From Algoriphagus formosus (GTDB lineage: Bacteria; Bacteroidota; Bacteroidia; Cytophagales; Cyclobacteriaceae): a stretch of 64,000 bases of DNA. Below the pieces are notes generated by a model. It saw only the letters and a list, made by a program, of their open reading frames with translations. It made no database searches and was not told where the DNA came from. Below, piece by piece: positions 50,587 through 59,725 of the stretch (positions are counted from its first letter, which is position 1; each line of letters starts with the position of its first letter). The stretch covers positions 1,178,001-1,242,000 of the forward strand of contig NZ_NIUC01000001.1 in the NCBI RefSeq assembly GCF_002807035.1, written 5' to 3'. The position numbers were made by a program, and so were the translations under genes.

Positions 50587-52320
50587 TTAGAAACCAGGAT
50601 TTTGAATCAAAATATCGGCTCCAACCAAGTCAATTTGATCTTGTGGAATTGGAACTAATCTGTATTGATCAGTAAATCTAGCTCCACCCAAAGCACCGGT
50701 CAGGATAGTTCCATCAAGTGCAAAGTAGAAGTCTAGCTCTTCCTGTACAGTGTTCCATCTTACTAAGTCATAGAATCTATGACCTTCCATTCCTAGTTCT
50801 AGCATACGCTCCATTTGAACAGCAGTTCTAGCAACGTTTGCGTCTGTCCAAGGCTGATCGTAAGTTGAAATCACATAGTTAGCGGCAGGAGTACCATCTT
50901 CTCTCAATAATTCAGAGTTGATAGCTCTTTCTCGTACACGGTTTACCTTAGCACGAGCACTTTCCAAGTTTCCAGTTTCGATATCAACCTCTGCAGACAT
51001 CAACAAGACATCAGCAAATCGAATGATCATGAAGTTAATACCAGTGTAACCTGGAGTCCAAGAAGAGTTATCCTGGAAGGAACCTTGCTCAGAACGAGCA
51101 TATACATACTTCTTAGGAGAGTAAGGGCCTCCATTAGGTTGGTTACGAATCCAAGCAGTACCTGGATGATCTTGCCAATCTAGGTAAGGAATACCTCTAC
51201 GACCTACAGTGTGATCCAAACGTGGATCTAGATTTCCAGCATCAGGAGTAAATGGATCTGCTGATTGTAACCCTTGATCATTCTTCACTCTGTTAGCAGG
51301 ATCATTGTAGGACTTATCCAATAAAGGAAGACCATTTGCATCCGTTCTAAAAGCATTTACAAATGTAAAGCTTGGCTGGAAGAATCCGCAACAGTTACCT
51401 GGACCAGCAGGACCAGTATTGTATGGGAAGTTCAAGTCAAACTCAGGGTTAGCATTCAATACCGAACCAGTTCCAGCAGCCGCTTGGTATGCCCAAACAG
51501 ACTCTTGGTGGTTATCATTTGCTCCACGGAACATGTCATCGTAATAAGGTACCAAGTCGTATTTCAATCCATTAGAAGTAACACCATTTGCAATCACATC
51601 ATCAAACAATGTTTTTGCTTGAGCGTACTTATTCTGATAGAGGTATACTTTAGCAAGATATGTTTTTGCTGCCCATGAATTTACACGGCCAACTTGACCT
51701 TGTGTAGGCGGCAAGTTATCCACTGCATACTGGAAATCAGCTTCAATGAATGGATACAAATCCTGATTATTGCTTACTTCCTCAAGACCAGAACCATAAT
51801 CGATGTTCTCATCCACATAAGGAGTATCTCCGTAGTCACGCTTCAACTCAAAGTAAAAGTGTGCTCTCAAGAAACGTGCTTGTGCTGCAAGTCTTACTGC
51901 ATCAGATTCAGTGACATCCGGACCTGGATTTTGCAATAATCTCAACACGTTGTTAGCACGAGCAATTCCCTCATAAGCAACATTCCACTTTGATCCCATT
52001 TCTCCTGAGGCGGAATTGTTCTCAAAACGTTGAATAGGGTTAATTGTCGCAAAATCTCCAGGGTCAGTACCTTTATTAGCCTCTCCCCCTCTAATACTTC
52101 CCCATACCCAGTTGGATGGAGAACCAAGACGGTTACCTCGACCGTTTACCTGCGAATAGGCTGCGATAAGAGAAGCTTCAATACCTGCCAAAGATGACAG
52201 CTGGGCTTCTGCAAGCAAACCTGTAGGCGGTACCTCGAGGAACTCGTCGCTACAACTCACTGCTACCATCATCATTGCTGATAATGATAGGGCTCCGATT
52301 TTTAATTTAAAATTTTTCAT
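50587..52320 (-). CDS. susD: SusD/RagB-family outer-membrane lipoprotein
   Basis: 577 residues with lipobox VAVSC (Cys 23) and the usual start DEFLEVPPTGLLAEAQLSSLAGIEASLIAAYSQV. TPR-like helices follow (ARFLRAHFYFELKRDYGDTPYVDE; NSWAAKTYLAKVYLYQNKYAQAKTLFDDVI), and the C-terminus has the family segment FADVLLMSAEVDIETGNLESARAKVNRVRERA and MERMLELGMEGHRFYDLVRWN. SusD proteins cap the SusC channel and bind the ligand at the cell surface. The protein belongs with susC just upstream. There are no neighbouring glycoside hydrolases to name its substrate. Confidence 0.95.
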   Translation of the reverse strand: MKNFKLKIGALSLSAMMMVAVSCSDEFLEVPPTGLLAEAQLSSLAGIEASLIAAYSQVNGRGNRLGSPSNWVWGSIRGGEANKGTDPGDFATINPIQRFENNSASGEMGSKWNVAYEGIARANNVLRLLQNPGPDVTESDAVRLAAQARFLRAHFYFELKRDYGDTPYVDENIDYGSGLEEVSNNQDLYPFIEADFQYAVDNLPPTQGQVGRVNSWAAKTYLAKVYLYQNKYAQAKTLFDDVIANGVTSNGLKYDLVPYYDDMFRGANDNHQESVWAYQAAAGTGSVLNANPEFDLNFPYNTGPAGPGNCCGFFQPSFTFVNAFRTDANGLPLLDKSYNDPANRVKNDQGLQSADPFTPDAGNLDPRLDHTVGRRGIPYLDWQDHPGTAWIRNQPNGGPYSPKKYVYARSEQGSFQDNSSWTPGYTGINFMIIRFADVLLMSAEVDIETGNLESARAKVNRVRERAINSELLREDGTPAANYVISTYDQPWTDANVARTAVQMERMLELGMEGHRFYDLVRWNTVQEELDFYFALDGTILTGALGGARFTDQYRLVPIPQDQIDLVGADILIQNPGF

Positions 52321-52371
52321 TTGTTAATCTATTATAATTTCTATAACTCGATTCGTATGGATTTGTTACGC

Positions 52372-55300
52372 TTAGAAGCTGAGATTCAGACCGAAAGTGT
52401 AACCTCTAGTAACTGGATAGTTACCCACATCGATACCAAAGTTGGTATCAGCTGCACCACCTACTGCTGGATCTAGACCCTCATAACCTGTAATAGTAAA
52501 TAGGTTGTTTGCAGAAGCGAATACACGCAATCTTTGAAGATTCCACTTCTCAAGAAGATTTTGAGGAAGGGTATATCCGAAAGTTACGTTCTGAAGTCTC
52601 AAATAAGATCCATCTTCCATGTAGTAAGAGTTAGCTTGCTCTGAAGTAGAGAAGTTAGTTGTTCTTTCTACAATCGGCACAGTACCATTTGGATTCTGTG
52701 GAGACCAAGAGTTCTTCAAACGCTCAGAAATAGCAGCGCCTTCAAAGGTTTGGAAGAAATCAGTAAACCATCTAGACTGGTTCCATACCTCATTTCCGAT
52801 AGAAGTGTACAGGTAAGCAGAAAGGTCAAATCCTTTGTAACCTACAGTGAAATTGACACCACCTGTGAAATCAGGAACTGGAGAACCTAAGAATGTACGG
52901 TCATCTGGATCAATAACTCCATCACCGTTGATATCCTCAAACTTCAAACGACCTGGAGCGGCACCAACCTGAGTAGCGTGAGAAGCTACATCTTCATCGC
53001 TTTGGAACAATCCAATCTGTCTGTATCCAAAGAAAGCAGAAAGTGACTGACCTACTTGGTTACGAATTGGCTGAATACCTCTGAATGAAGGGTTGATAGA
53101 AGTAATGAAATCAAGGCCTGGAGCCAAAGAAACAATCTCATTCTTCAAAGTCGAACCAGTAACTGTCAACTCGTAAGTAAACTCTGAAGAAAGATTACCT
53201 CTAGTAGTCACCAAAAGATCTAGACCTCTATTCAACATTTGACCGATATTTACTGAAGGAGGTGCAGCATTACTACCTGCAGTCAAAGGAATTGGAACTT
53301 GGAACAATAGATCCTTGGTATCTTTTTTCCACCAGTCAAAGATTACATCTAATCTTCCGTTGAAGAATGTACCGTCAAATCCAATATTCTGAGTTACAGC
53401 AGTTTCCCACTGTGCATTCGGGTTACCAATACGAGTTCTTCTAAAACCAATCTGTGCAGAAGAGTTAGAACCTGTAATATCGTAAGAAGAAGCTCCTACA
53501 GTACCACCGAATAGTGAGAACTGGTTGTTCGGGTCTACGTTATTGGAGTTACCCATTTGTCCCCAACCACCTCGGATTTTCAAGTCATCAATCCAAGTAG
53601 CGCTGGAAAGGAAGTCTTCAGATGAAATTCTCCAAGCTGCAGAGAATGCAGGGAAAGTACCATATCGAGCATTCGCACCAAATCGAGAAGATCCATCACG
53701 ACGAAGTACTGCACTGAATAGATACTTATCATTGAATGTATAATTCACACGACCAAAATAAGAGCTAAAGTTTACCCCTCTGAAAAGGTCTGAATTCACA
53801 ATCCTTGAAGAAACAGGCAAATTAGAAATATTGATGAAGTCTGGATCCTGAGAGAATGGATTCTGACCAGAAGCAGAGATATTTCTACCTGCTCCGGTAT
53901 TCAAAGCTTCCTGACCTACAATTACATCAAATGCATTCTTTCCGAAGGTACGCTTCCAAGAAAGGGTATTGGTGAAAGTCCATCCAAATACATAACCTGC
54001 TCCTTCGTTATATCCAAAAGCTGAGTTATTCTCAGAGTTTTCGTATTGAAGTCTAGAGTATCCGTAGAAGTAATAATTGTTATACTGACCACCAATGGAT
54101 GTTCTGAATCTTAAATCATCTAGGATATCGTATTCAGCATACACATTACCAAAAATATTGGCATTAAAGTTTCTATTATCAACTAAACCATCACGGGATG
54201 CTACAGGGTTTCTAGGGTTATTAAATCCTCTAGCTGCAGTACCTGCATATCCACCAAACTCATCATAAACAGGAATGATAGAAGGCATACGGAAAGCAGA
54301 AAGAATATCATTTTCTTCAGCTGAACTACCTGCACCACCCGAGCCACCAGTAATTCCTAGAGCTCTTCTATAAGTAGCTTGGAAGTTCTCTCCGATTCTC
54401 AAACGCTTGGTTACATCAAACTCTGAATTAGCACGGAAACTAATTCTTCTGAAGTCATTATTAAGCAAAATACCGGCCTGGTCCTGAATACCTAGTCCAA
54501 GAAAGAATCTACTTGTCTCAGAACCACCACTCAAACCGATGGAATGTCTATTAAGAGGTGCGTTACGGGTAACAGCACCATACCAGTCCGTTCCTTCTCC
54601 AGTAGCGGCTCTTACCAATTGATGGATAGGACCCTTAGTAGGATCTACATTATAAAGGGCTCTTTGCTCTTCAATCTGAGCAGGAGTAAATGGTCCTGGT
54701 ACGCCAGCTTGGCCACCTACGTTGATGTAGTATGGAAGTACGGGAGTAGAGCCTGTTCCGAACTGAGGATGCTCATAATTTGGAGCTCTTCCATCAATTC
54801 TAGCCTGATTAGTTTCAGCCAACCATGTGTACTCTGCGAAATCCGCAGGGTTCATCATATCCAGACCTTGACCTGGTGTAGTAACACCAAACATACCATT
54901 GTAATCTACTCGAAGCTTCTGATTTCCTTTTCTTCCTCGCTTGGTGGTGTAAATAATAACCCCGTTTGCCGCACGAGCACCATAGATAGAAGCAGCTGCG
55001 GCATCTTTCAATACGGTAGTTGATTCGATATCATCTGGGTTCAAGAAGTCAGTAGATCCAACTGGCACACCATCTACAATGTACAATGGTTGGTTACCTC
55101 CGAAGGCACCGAAACCACGAACACGGATAATGGATGTGGTACCAGGCTGTCCGTTAGTAATTACGGTCACACCGGAAACACGTCCTTGTAGAGTTTGCTC
55201 AATATTACCGGTCGGAATGACTGTTAAATCCTTTGGATCTACAGTGGCAATCGCACCAGTCGTTTCTCTTCGGCTATCAATTGTATAACCGGTTACAACC

Positions 55301-55620
55301 AACTCAGTCAGTGTTTGCTCATCTGGAGTCAATTTCACGTCGACAACACTTCGGTTTCCGACAACTTGCTCCATGGTTCCATAACCAATAAATGAGAAAA
55401 CCAAGACTGCTTGGTCATTGGGTACATTGAGGGAGTATTTCCCGTCAATGTCTGTGGCAGTTCCCGTGGTGGTTCCTTTTACTAAAACAGAAACACCCGG
55501 CAAGCCCACATCAAATTCGTCTAGCACTGTACCAGTTACGACCCGCTGCGCCATTGCTGCGGAACTGGCTAATACCAAGAGCACAAGAAGTGCACTTAGA
55601 CTTTTGTAAACATTTTTCAT
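52372..55620 (-). CDS. susC: SusC/RagA-family TonB-linked outer-membrane transporter
   Basis: About 1082 residues from the ATG at 55620 (MKNVYKSLSALLVLLVLASSAAMAQ); upstream ATGs at 55683 and 55626 are disfavoured. After the signal peptide come a CarboxypepD_reg-like domain (VVTGTVLDEFDVGLPGVSVLVKGTTTGTATDIDGKYSL), a TonB box-like ELVVTGY, the plug (EQTLQGRVSGVTVITNGQPG; PLYIVDGVPVG; DAAAASIYGARAANGVIIYTTK), and a 22-strand barrel ending in GYTFGLNLSF. There is no N-terminal STN domain, so it does not signal to a FecR-type anti-sigma factor. It imports ligands caught by SusD using TonB energy. A LacI-type palindrome sits in its leader. Confidence 0.96.
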   Translation of the reverse strand: MKNVYKSLSALLVLLVLASSAAMAQRVVTGTVLDEFDVGLPGVSVLVKGTTTGTATDIDGKYSLNVPNDQAVLVFSFIGYGTMEQVVGNRSVVDVKLTPDEQTLTELVVTGYTIDSRRETTGAIATVDPKDLTVIPTGNIEQTLQGRVSGVTVITNGQPGTTSIIRVRGFGAFGGNQPLYIVDGVPVGSTDFLNPDDIESTTVLKDAAAASIYGARAANGVIIYTTKRGRKGNQKLRVDYNGMFGVTTPGQGLDMMNPADFAEYTWLAETNQARIDGRAPNYEHPQFGTGSTPVLPYYINVGGQAGVPGPFTPAQIEEQRALYNVDPTKGPIHQLVRAATGEGTDWYGAVTRNAPLNRHSIGLSGGSETSRFFLGLGIQDQAGILLNNDFRRISFRANSEFDVTKRLRIGENFQATYRRALGITGGSGGAGSSAEENDILSAFRMPSIIPVYDEFGGYAGTAARGFNNPRNPVASRDGLVDNRNFNANIFGNVYAEYDILDDLRFRTSIGGQYNNYYFYGYSRLQYENSENNSAFGYNEGAGYVFGWTFTNTLSWKRTFGKNAFDVIVGQEALNTGAGRNISASGQNPFSQDPDFINISNLPVSSRIVNSDLFRGVNFSSYFGRVNYTFNDKYLFSAVLRRDGSSRFGANARYGTFPAFSAAWRISSEDFLSSATWIDDLKIRGGWGQMGNSNNVDPNNQFSLFGGTVGASSYDITGSNSSAQIGFRRTRIGNPNAQWETAVTQNIGFDGTFFNGRLDVIFDWWKKDTKDLLFQVPIPLTAGSNAAPPSVNIGQMLNRGLDLLVTTRGNLSSEFTYELTVTGSTLKNEIVSLAPGLDFITSINPSFRGIQPIRNQVGQSLSAFFGYRQIGLFQSDEDVASHATQVGAAPGRLKFEDINGDGVIDPDDRTFLGSPVPDFTGGVNFTVGYKGFDLSAYLYTSIGNEVWNQSRWFTDFFQTFEGAAISERLKNSWSPQNPNGTVPIVERTTNFSTSEQANSYYMEDGSYLRLQNVTFGYTLPQNLLEKWNLQRLRVFASANNLFTITGYEGLDPAVGGAADTNFGIDVGNYPVTRGYTFGLNLSF

Positions 55621-56089
55621 AAACATAGATAGATTGGGTAACAAGATTAATCTCAATAACTTGTCTGTTAATTGATTGTGCAATCGTTTGCGATTATTCT
55701 TAAAATAATTGCAATAGATAATTTCCGAATACTCTGGAAGGTCTATTGCCGCTATACCGTGGTACGAATACCTGCAAATAGGCTTAAAGCCTGAAGGTTT
55801 GAGCGCATCATGAGATGCTTTGGGTAAAGTTTTTTCTCTAAGTTTTAATTTCCATAGGCTAATATTAGGTTTTAGGACTGTTCTTAATCATCAATGTTAA
55901 AGAATCTAAAACAAAATTCAAATTTCTTTTAATAAATATTCTATCGAAAAATTTTATCCGCACGAAACCTAATTCGTCAATTTTTGAAAATTAGACATTG
56001 TTCTTTCAGTATTTCAGTGAAAAACAGTGCCTTTCACAAAAAAAGGTGTCAATTTTTGAATAAATCGAAGTTCTAGAATATAAAATTTC
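55621..56089 (-). other. Long non-coding region upstream of susC
   Basis: 469 bases without a convincing gene. It holds the susC promoter and leader and the 3' flank of the OmpA/TPR gene. Visible structures: an operator-like palindrome at 55679-55692, small hairpins AGGCTT-A-AAGCCT (55790-55802) and GCATC-ATGA-GATGC (55805-55818), and a 13-base direct repeat GTCAATTTTTGAA at 55976-55988 and 56048-56060. I found no exact TAnnTTTG box on the minus strand. Confidence 0.5.
55679..55692. promoter_or_regulatory. LacI-family-type operator upstream of susC
   Basis: TGCAA-TCGT-TTGCG: the half-sites GCAA and TTGC surround a central CG, the pattern bound by LacI/GalR regulators. It lies about 60 bases before the susC ATG. 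The repressor gene is not in the window. Confidence 0.5.
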
Positions 56090-57877
56090 CTAGGATTGGG
56101 TTTTTTGCTCAGGTTCAAAAAAATCATCCATTTCCCGGATTTCCTCGAAGCTTGGATCGTAAAGCATCCATCGATAGAGCTCTTCATTGAGTGAAACTGC
56201 CCGCTGCAATTGAATCAAGGCCACTTCCTTTTGACCGGCATTTATTGCCAGCAGCGCCAATCCATAGTATCCATACCCGAAGGATCTATTCTGAATCACA
56301 GATTCTTCAAATGCGATCGAGGCCTGGGCAAAATCACCAGCAAGAAAGAATGCCAGTCCTTTATTGAAAAGGTCTTTTGCATTATCAAAAGAATAATCAA
56401 ATCGTAAGGTAGCAAGCTTGTAATCTCCACGAATAATATCCAGAGCTCCCCGTAGAGCTTCATTCCTTTTTAAGAAGTCTGCATTCTTCGTGAGAGTGGA
56501 TGCCTCCGAAAGCAATCTGTAAGCCTCCCAGAAGTTTCCTCTCAAGGCTGCTATTTGACCTTTATTATGTAGAGAGTACCCATTAGGCTCCAATCGAATA
56601 GCTTGGTTGAGAAGCCATTCTGCCTCCGTCCATAGATTCTCTTTGATATCCTCATCAAAAGTTCGCTGGGCTTCCCTCATTTTTATTACCGCTAGATTAT
56701 TATAAGGTAATACCGAGCGAAAAAGCTCTGTCATTTTGGTATAAATTTCAGTCTTCTCGTTCATCCTGGCAGAAGATTCTGCTGCGGTAGCCCAATCCAC
56801 AAAACTCAATTCACTGACTGATGAATTGCCGGTCAGCTCTTTTTCTAAAATAGCCATCTTCTGCATGCCTATCCCCCTCCCGGGTTTGGCTCTGACTTCT
56901 ATTTTGGCAGCTCTAAGTTTAGGGTATAACTGTCTCGATACTTGATCAAATCCCCTGACTCTTTTGAGGCTTTCCTGCTGAGTCAGGTAATCTTCTCCAT
57001 TCATCAAAATATCATATAACTGATCTTTGACCGAGGTTGAAACTTGTTCATAATCCCTCAGCAGTAGTCTAAAGTCAAACCAATCGTTCCACCTGGCTTC
57101 TAAGTCTATCAGAGAGTCCCTCAAAATGATGTTCTTGTTCAAAATCGCGGACTTTACTGCTTCCGCTCGTTCCATTCCTAGCCGGCTTGATTTGCCCTCT
57201 TGAGTTTCCGGAGATTGAATCCCAGTAATTTTTATGGAAGTTATGTCAGGATTCGCTGTTACAAACTCGCGCAACTCGCTTAGCTGAAATTCATTCGCTC
57301 GAGTAGCCTCAAAATCAGAAGATCCTGGCCGAAACTGGATCAGGTATGTCACCGTCTGATCATTTCCTCGGTCTGCGACTCCTCCGGGAATGAATAGTCC
57401 AACATCTTGAATCTCTTCACTGGGAGCAAACCGACCAACTTTCGCTAAAAAGGGAGTGGTAATGATTCCTTTAGCCAATACCCGTTTTTCAAATGGTTCG
57501 GACTGTTCTCTTTTTCCCTGAAAAAACGACAACTCTAGAAAACTCTCCTGCATCCAAGGCTCAAAAGCAAACCGATAGGATTCGCTGTAAGTATATTTCG
57601 AGAGGTTTTTTTCTAAGGATATTTCTCCCAATTCTAAAATATTTCCTGCAGCTTTCAGGGAAAGCGTCAACCTAGGATTTCGGGGCGTGACTACAGATTC
57701 TATCGGAATATTCCCTTCGAGTTGAAACCTTACTGAATCTCGAAAATATTCCAGTTTAGCTGGTCTTAGGTTTACTTCTTCGATAAAGCGGTATTCTTGA
57801 GCAGAAGCTGACCATCCTAAGAAAAAAAAGAGGAGAAAGATGATTTTTTTACAGTTTTGAAACAATCGGGCAGGCAT
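56090..57877 (-). CDS. Exported OmpA-like and TPR-repeat protein
   Basis: 595 residues with a signal peptide (KIIFLLFFFLGWSASA/Q). Residues about 25-150 are a beta-rich domain (ESVVTPRNPRLTLSLKAAGNILELGEI). Residues about 180-260 resemble an OmpA-C domain (TYLIQFRPGSSDF, ELREFVTANPDITSIKITGIQSPETQEGKSSRLGMERAEAVKSAIL), although the peptidoglycan-binding residues are not clear. Residues about 400-580 are TPR repeats (AEWLLNQAIRLEPNGYSLHNKGQIAALRGNFWEAYRLLSEA; GLALLAINAGQKEVALIQLQRAVSLNEE). It is probably an envelope scaffold. It stands alone, divergent from the small PspC gene. Confidence 0.75.
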   Translation of the reverse strand: MPARLFQNCKKIIFLLFFFLGWSASAQEYRFIEEVNLRPAKLEYFRDSVRFQLEGNIPIESVVTPRNPRLTLSLKAAGNILELGEISLEKNLSKYTYSESYRFAFEPWMQESFLELSFFQGKREQSEPFEKRVLAKGIITTPFLAKVGRFAPSEEIQDVGLFIPGGVADRGNDQTVTYLIQFRPGSSDFEATRANEFQLSELREFVTANPDITSIKITGIQSPETQEGKSSRLGMERAEAVKSAILNKNIILRDSLIDLEARWNDWFDFRLLLRDYEQVSTSVKDQLYDILMNGEDYLTQQESLKRVRGFDQVSRQLYPKLRAAKIEVRAKPGRGIGMQKMAILEKELTGNSSVSELSFVDWATAAESSARMNEKTEIYTKMTELFRSVLPYNNLAVIKMREAQRTFDEDIKENLWTEAEWLLNQAIRLEPNGYSLHNKGQIAALRGNFWEAYRLLSEASTLTKNADFLKRNEALRGALDIIRGDYKLATLRFDYSFDNAKDLFNKGLAFFLAGDFAQASIAFEESVIQNRSFGYGYYGLALLAINAGQKEVALIQLQRAVSLNEELYRWMLYDPSFEEIREMDDFFEPEQKTQS

Positions 57878-57936
57878 TTTGCTTTATAGTTCCTAAATAA
57901 TTTTTTTATACATTCGAATACTAAATCAACACAAAA

Positions 57937-58155
57937 ATGGAAAAATTAAAACTGTTTTTCGAAGAAAGAGCATTCGGAGTTTGCTCTCGATTGGGTGAAA
58001 AACTCAATTTTCCCATTGATAGTATCAGACTCTTCTTTATATATTCATCTTTCGTCACTATGGGTTCACCGATCATTATCTACGTGTCGATGGCCATGAT
58101 GATGAAGATTCGAAAGTACTTCAGAAAAATGAATAACCCGGTTCTTTTTGATTAA
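57937..58155 (+). CDS. Small PspC-domain protein
   Basis: 72 residues covering one PspC domain: FFEERAFGVCSRLGEKLNFPIDSIRLFFIYSSFVTMGSPIIIYVSMAMMMKI. PspC proteins are inner-membrane stress sensors or effectors; short stand-alone forms like this are common in Bacteroidota. Two hydrophobic segments are visible. It is divergent from the OmpA/TPR gene (59 bases between starts), which hints at a shared envelope-stress theme (inference). Its stop overlaps the convergent glycosyltransferase gene by four bases. Confidence 0.82.
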   Translation: MEKLKLFFEERAFGVCSRLGEKLNFPIDSIRLFFIYSSFVTMGSPIIIYVSMAMMMKIRKYFRKMNNPVLFD

Positions 58156-59147
58156 AGGTCAGAGAATTTCTTTTTTCCTCTGAAAAAGAAATCCAGAAAA
58201 ACATACTTAGAAGGCCCCAGGAATGGGGCTTTTTTTGTAGCACTTCTTTGGAGGAATTCATCCCTCATTTTAAAAAATCCAGTGTACCCTTTCCAAACTG
58301 CATGAGCAGAATCCCTTTGACCTTTTAGCAAATAACCAAGAGAAGCAAGTCCTTCTAAAATGGCCTTTTGCCCAAAAATCCACCAGAATCTTGATCTGCT
58401 TTCATTTTTGTAGATCATGGCCAGGTTATTTCTGATATTCAATTCCAACTTTCGCGGACTACTTCTATCAAGGGTCGCGCCTCCCAAATGATATACTGTA
58501 ACTTTTCCAGTGTAACCCATTCTAAAGCCTTCCTGTCTCATGCGCACACAAAGATCTATTTCTTCCATATGGGCAAAAAAGTGTTCATCAAAGCCCTGGA
58601 ATTGATGAAATAGATCACTTTTGATCACAAAACAGGCTCCTGAGGTCCAGTCAACCTCCAAATCATCGTCATACTGACCTTGATCTTCTTCTACCTCGTT
58701 CCAAATCCTACCTCTGCAGTACGGGTAAAAAAGGTGGTCTAAAAAACCTCCCCCTGCACCGGCATAGTCGAAAAGTCTCTTGTCCTTCGCCGATAGAATT
58801 TTTGGTTGGGCAGCAACAAACTGCCGATTGGTCTCCAAAAATTGGACTAAATCTTGATCCCAGTGGGAAGTAACTTCCACATCTGAATTGAGCAAAATAT
58901 AATATTGATAGTCACCTTTCAGCTGCTCCAGGCCCTGATTGTATCCACCGGCATAGCCAAAGTTCTGACTAAGGCGAATTACCGAAATCTGAGGAAATTC
59001 CTGCTCAAGGATGGCAATCGAGTCGTCCTGACTGGCATTGTCAATCACCCACAGATCAAAAGTAGAATGCTCTACAACTCCCGGCAGGAATCGCTTGAGC
59101 ATCTCAGCTCCATTGTAGTTGAGAATTACAATGGCGCAATGTTTCAT
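58152..59147 (-). CDS. Family 2 glycosyltransferase
   Basis: 331 residues. The GT-A nucleotide-sugar-binding part begins with HCAIVILNYNGAEMLKRFLPGVVEHSTFDLWVIDNASQDDSIAIL, followed by NFGYAGGYNQGL and the metal-binding LLNSDVEV. The acceptor region contains SGACFVIKSDLFHQFQGFDEHFFAHMEEIDLCVRMRQEGFRMGY and VYHLGGATLDRSSPRK. These resemble rhamnosyl-type GT2 enzymes. The C-terminal about 70 residues carry a hydrophobic helix. It probably adds a sugar to a polysaccharide, glycolipid or glycoprotein precursor; donor and acceptor are unknown. It is not in a surface polysaccharide cluster. Confidence 0.9.
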   Translation of the reverse strand: MKHCAIVILNYNGAEMLKRFLPGVVEHSTFDLWVIDNASQDDSIAILEQEFPQISVIRLSQNFGYAGGYNQGLEQLKGDYQYYILLNSDVEVTSHWDQDLVQFLETNRQFVAAQPKILSAKDKRLFDYAGAGGGFLDHLFYPYCRGRIWNEVEEDQGQYDDDLEVDWTSGACFVIKSDLFHQFQGFDEHFFAHMEEIDLCVRMRQEGFRMGYTGKVTVYHLGGATLDRSSPRKLELNIRNNLAMIYKNESRSRFWWIFGQKAILEGLASLGYLLKGQRDSAHAVWKGYTGFFKMRDEFLQRSATKKAPFLGPSKYVFLDFFFRGKKKFSDL

Positions 59148-59170
59148 CTGTTTATAATTTGATTTTTAAT

Positions 59171-59256
59171 GGTCATCCTGATAGCTATCTGGAAGAATCT
59201 CGCATGGTGACCCCGATGCATCGGGGCATCCCTCAGTGTTTCGATTTCATCGAAAC
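59171..59256. repeat. Intergenic palindromic (REP-like) element
   Basis: The sequence starts GGTCATCCTGA, contains the palindrome GATAGCTATC (59180-59189), then GGAAGAATCTCGCATGG, the 16-base perfect palindrome CCCCGATGCATCGGGG (59211-59226), and finally GTTTCGAT-TTC-ATCGAAAC (59238-59256), which overlaps the ybaB stop codon. The TCATCCTGA...AAGAATCTC frame resembles dispersed intergenic repeats that I recall from Bacteroidota genomes. Only one copy is in this window. Confidence 0.55.
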
Positions 59257-59582
59257 ATTCCTCCCAAGTCCATTCCAGGAATATTTGGCATCATTCCTTC
59301 TGTGGCCGATTTCATCTCTTCCTTGATTTTACCTTCGATTTGCTCCATGGCGATGTTGGTAGCGGCTACTATCAAATCACTCAGCATCTCTTTGTCCTGA
59401 GGAGTAATCAATGATTCATCCATATCGATCTTGACCACTTTGCGATCTCCATTGACGGTCACCTTTACCATTCCTGCTCCTGCTTCTCCTTCGGCAGTCA
59501 AGTGTACCAATCGGCCCTGTACCTCTTTGACCTTGGCCTGTACTTCCTTGACCTTATTCATCATATTCATGAAATCAAACAT
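59247..59582 (-). CDS. ybaB: YbaB/EbfC nucleoid-associated protein
   Basis: 111 residues. The fold signature is MMNKVKEVQAKVKEVQGRLVHLTAEGEAGAGMVKVTVNGDRKVVKIDMDESLITPQDKEMLSDLIVAATNIAMEQIEGKIKEEM, ending with a flexible Met/Gly tail (MMPNIPGMDLGGMF). YbaB dimers bind DNA without strong specificity and shape the nucleoid. In many bacteria the gene follows dnaX; here it stands alone between a palindromic element and an AT-rich gap. Confidence 0.94.
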   Translation of the reverse strand: MFDFMNMMNKVKEVQAKVKEVQGRLVHLTAEGEAGAGMVKVTVNGDRKVVKIDMDESLITPQDKEMLSDLIVAATNIAMEQIEGKIKEEMKSATEGMMPNIPGMDLGGMFR

Positions 59583-59725
59583 AGCTCTTCTATTTAAATT
59601 CTTTTTTATTTCTAAATACAGAATAATATTCTATAAAAATGATTTTTATATAACCTATAAGTAAATTTTCTGTAACCCTAGCCTAATTTTCTCTGTTTCT
59701 ATTATTTGTAACCAAATTATCCATC

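Noticed and set aside
54544..55023. A 159-residue plus-strand open frame inside susC
   Set aside because: It lies fully inside a very well supported SusC gene on the other strand and its translation shows no domain; it is an antisense shadow.
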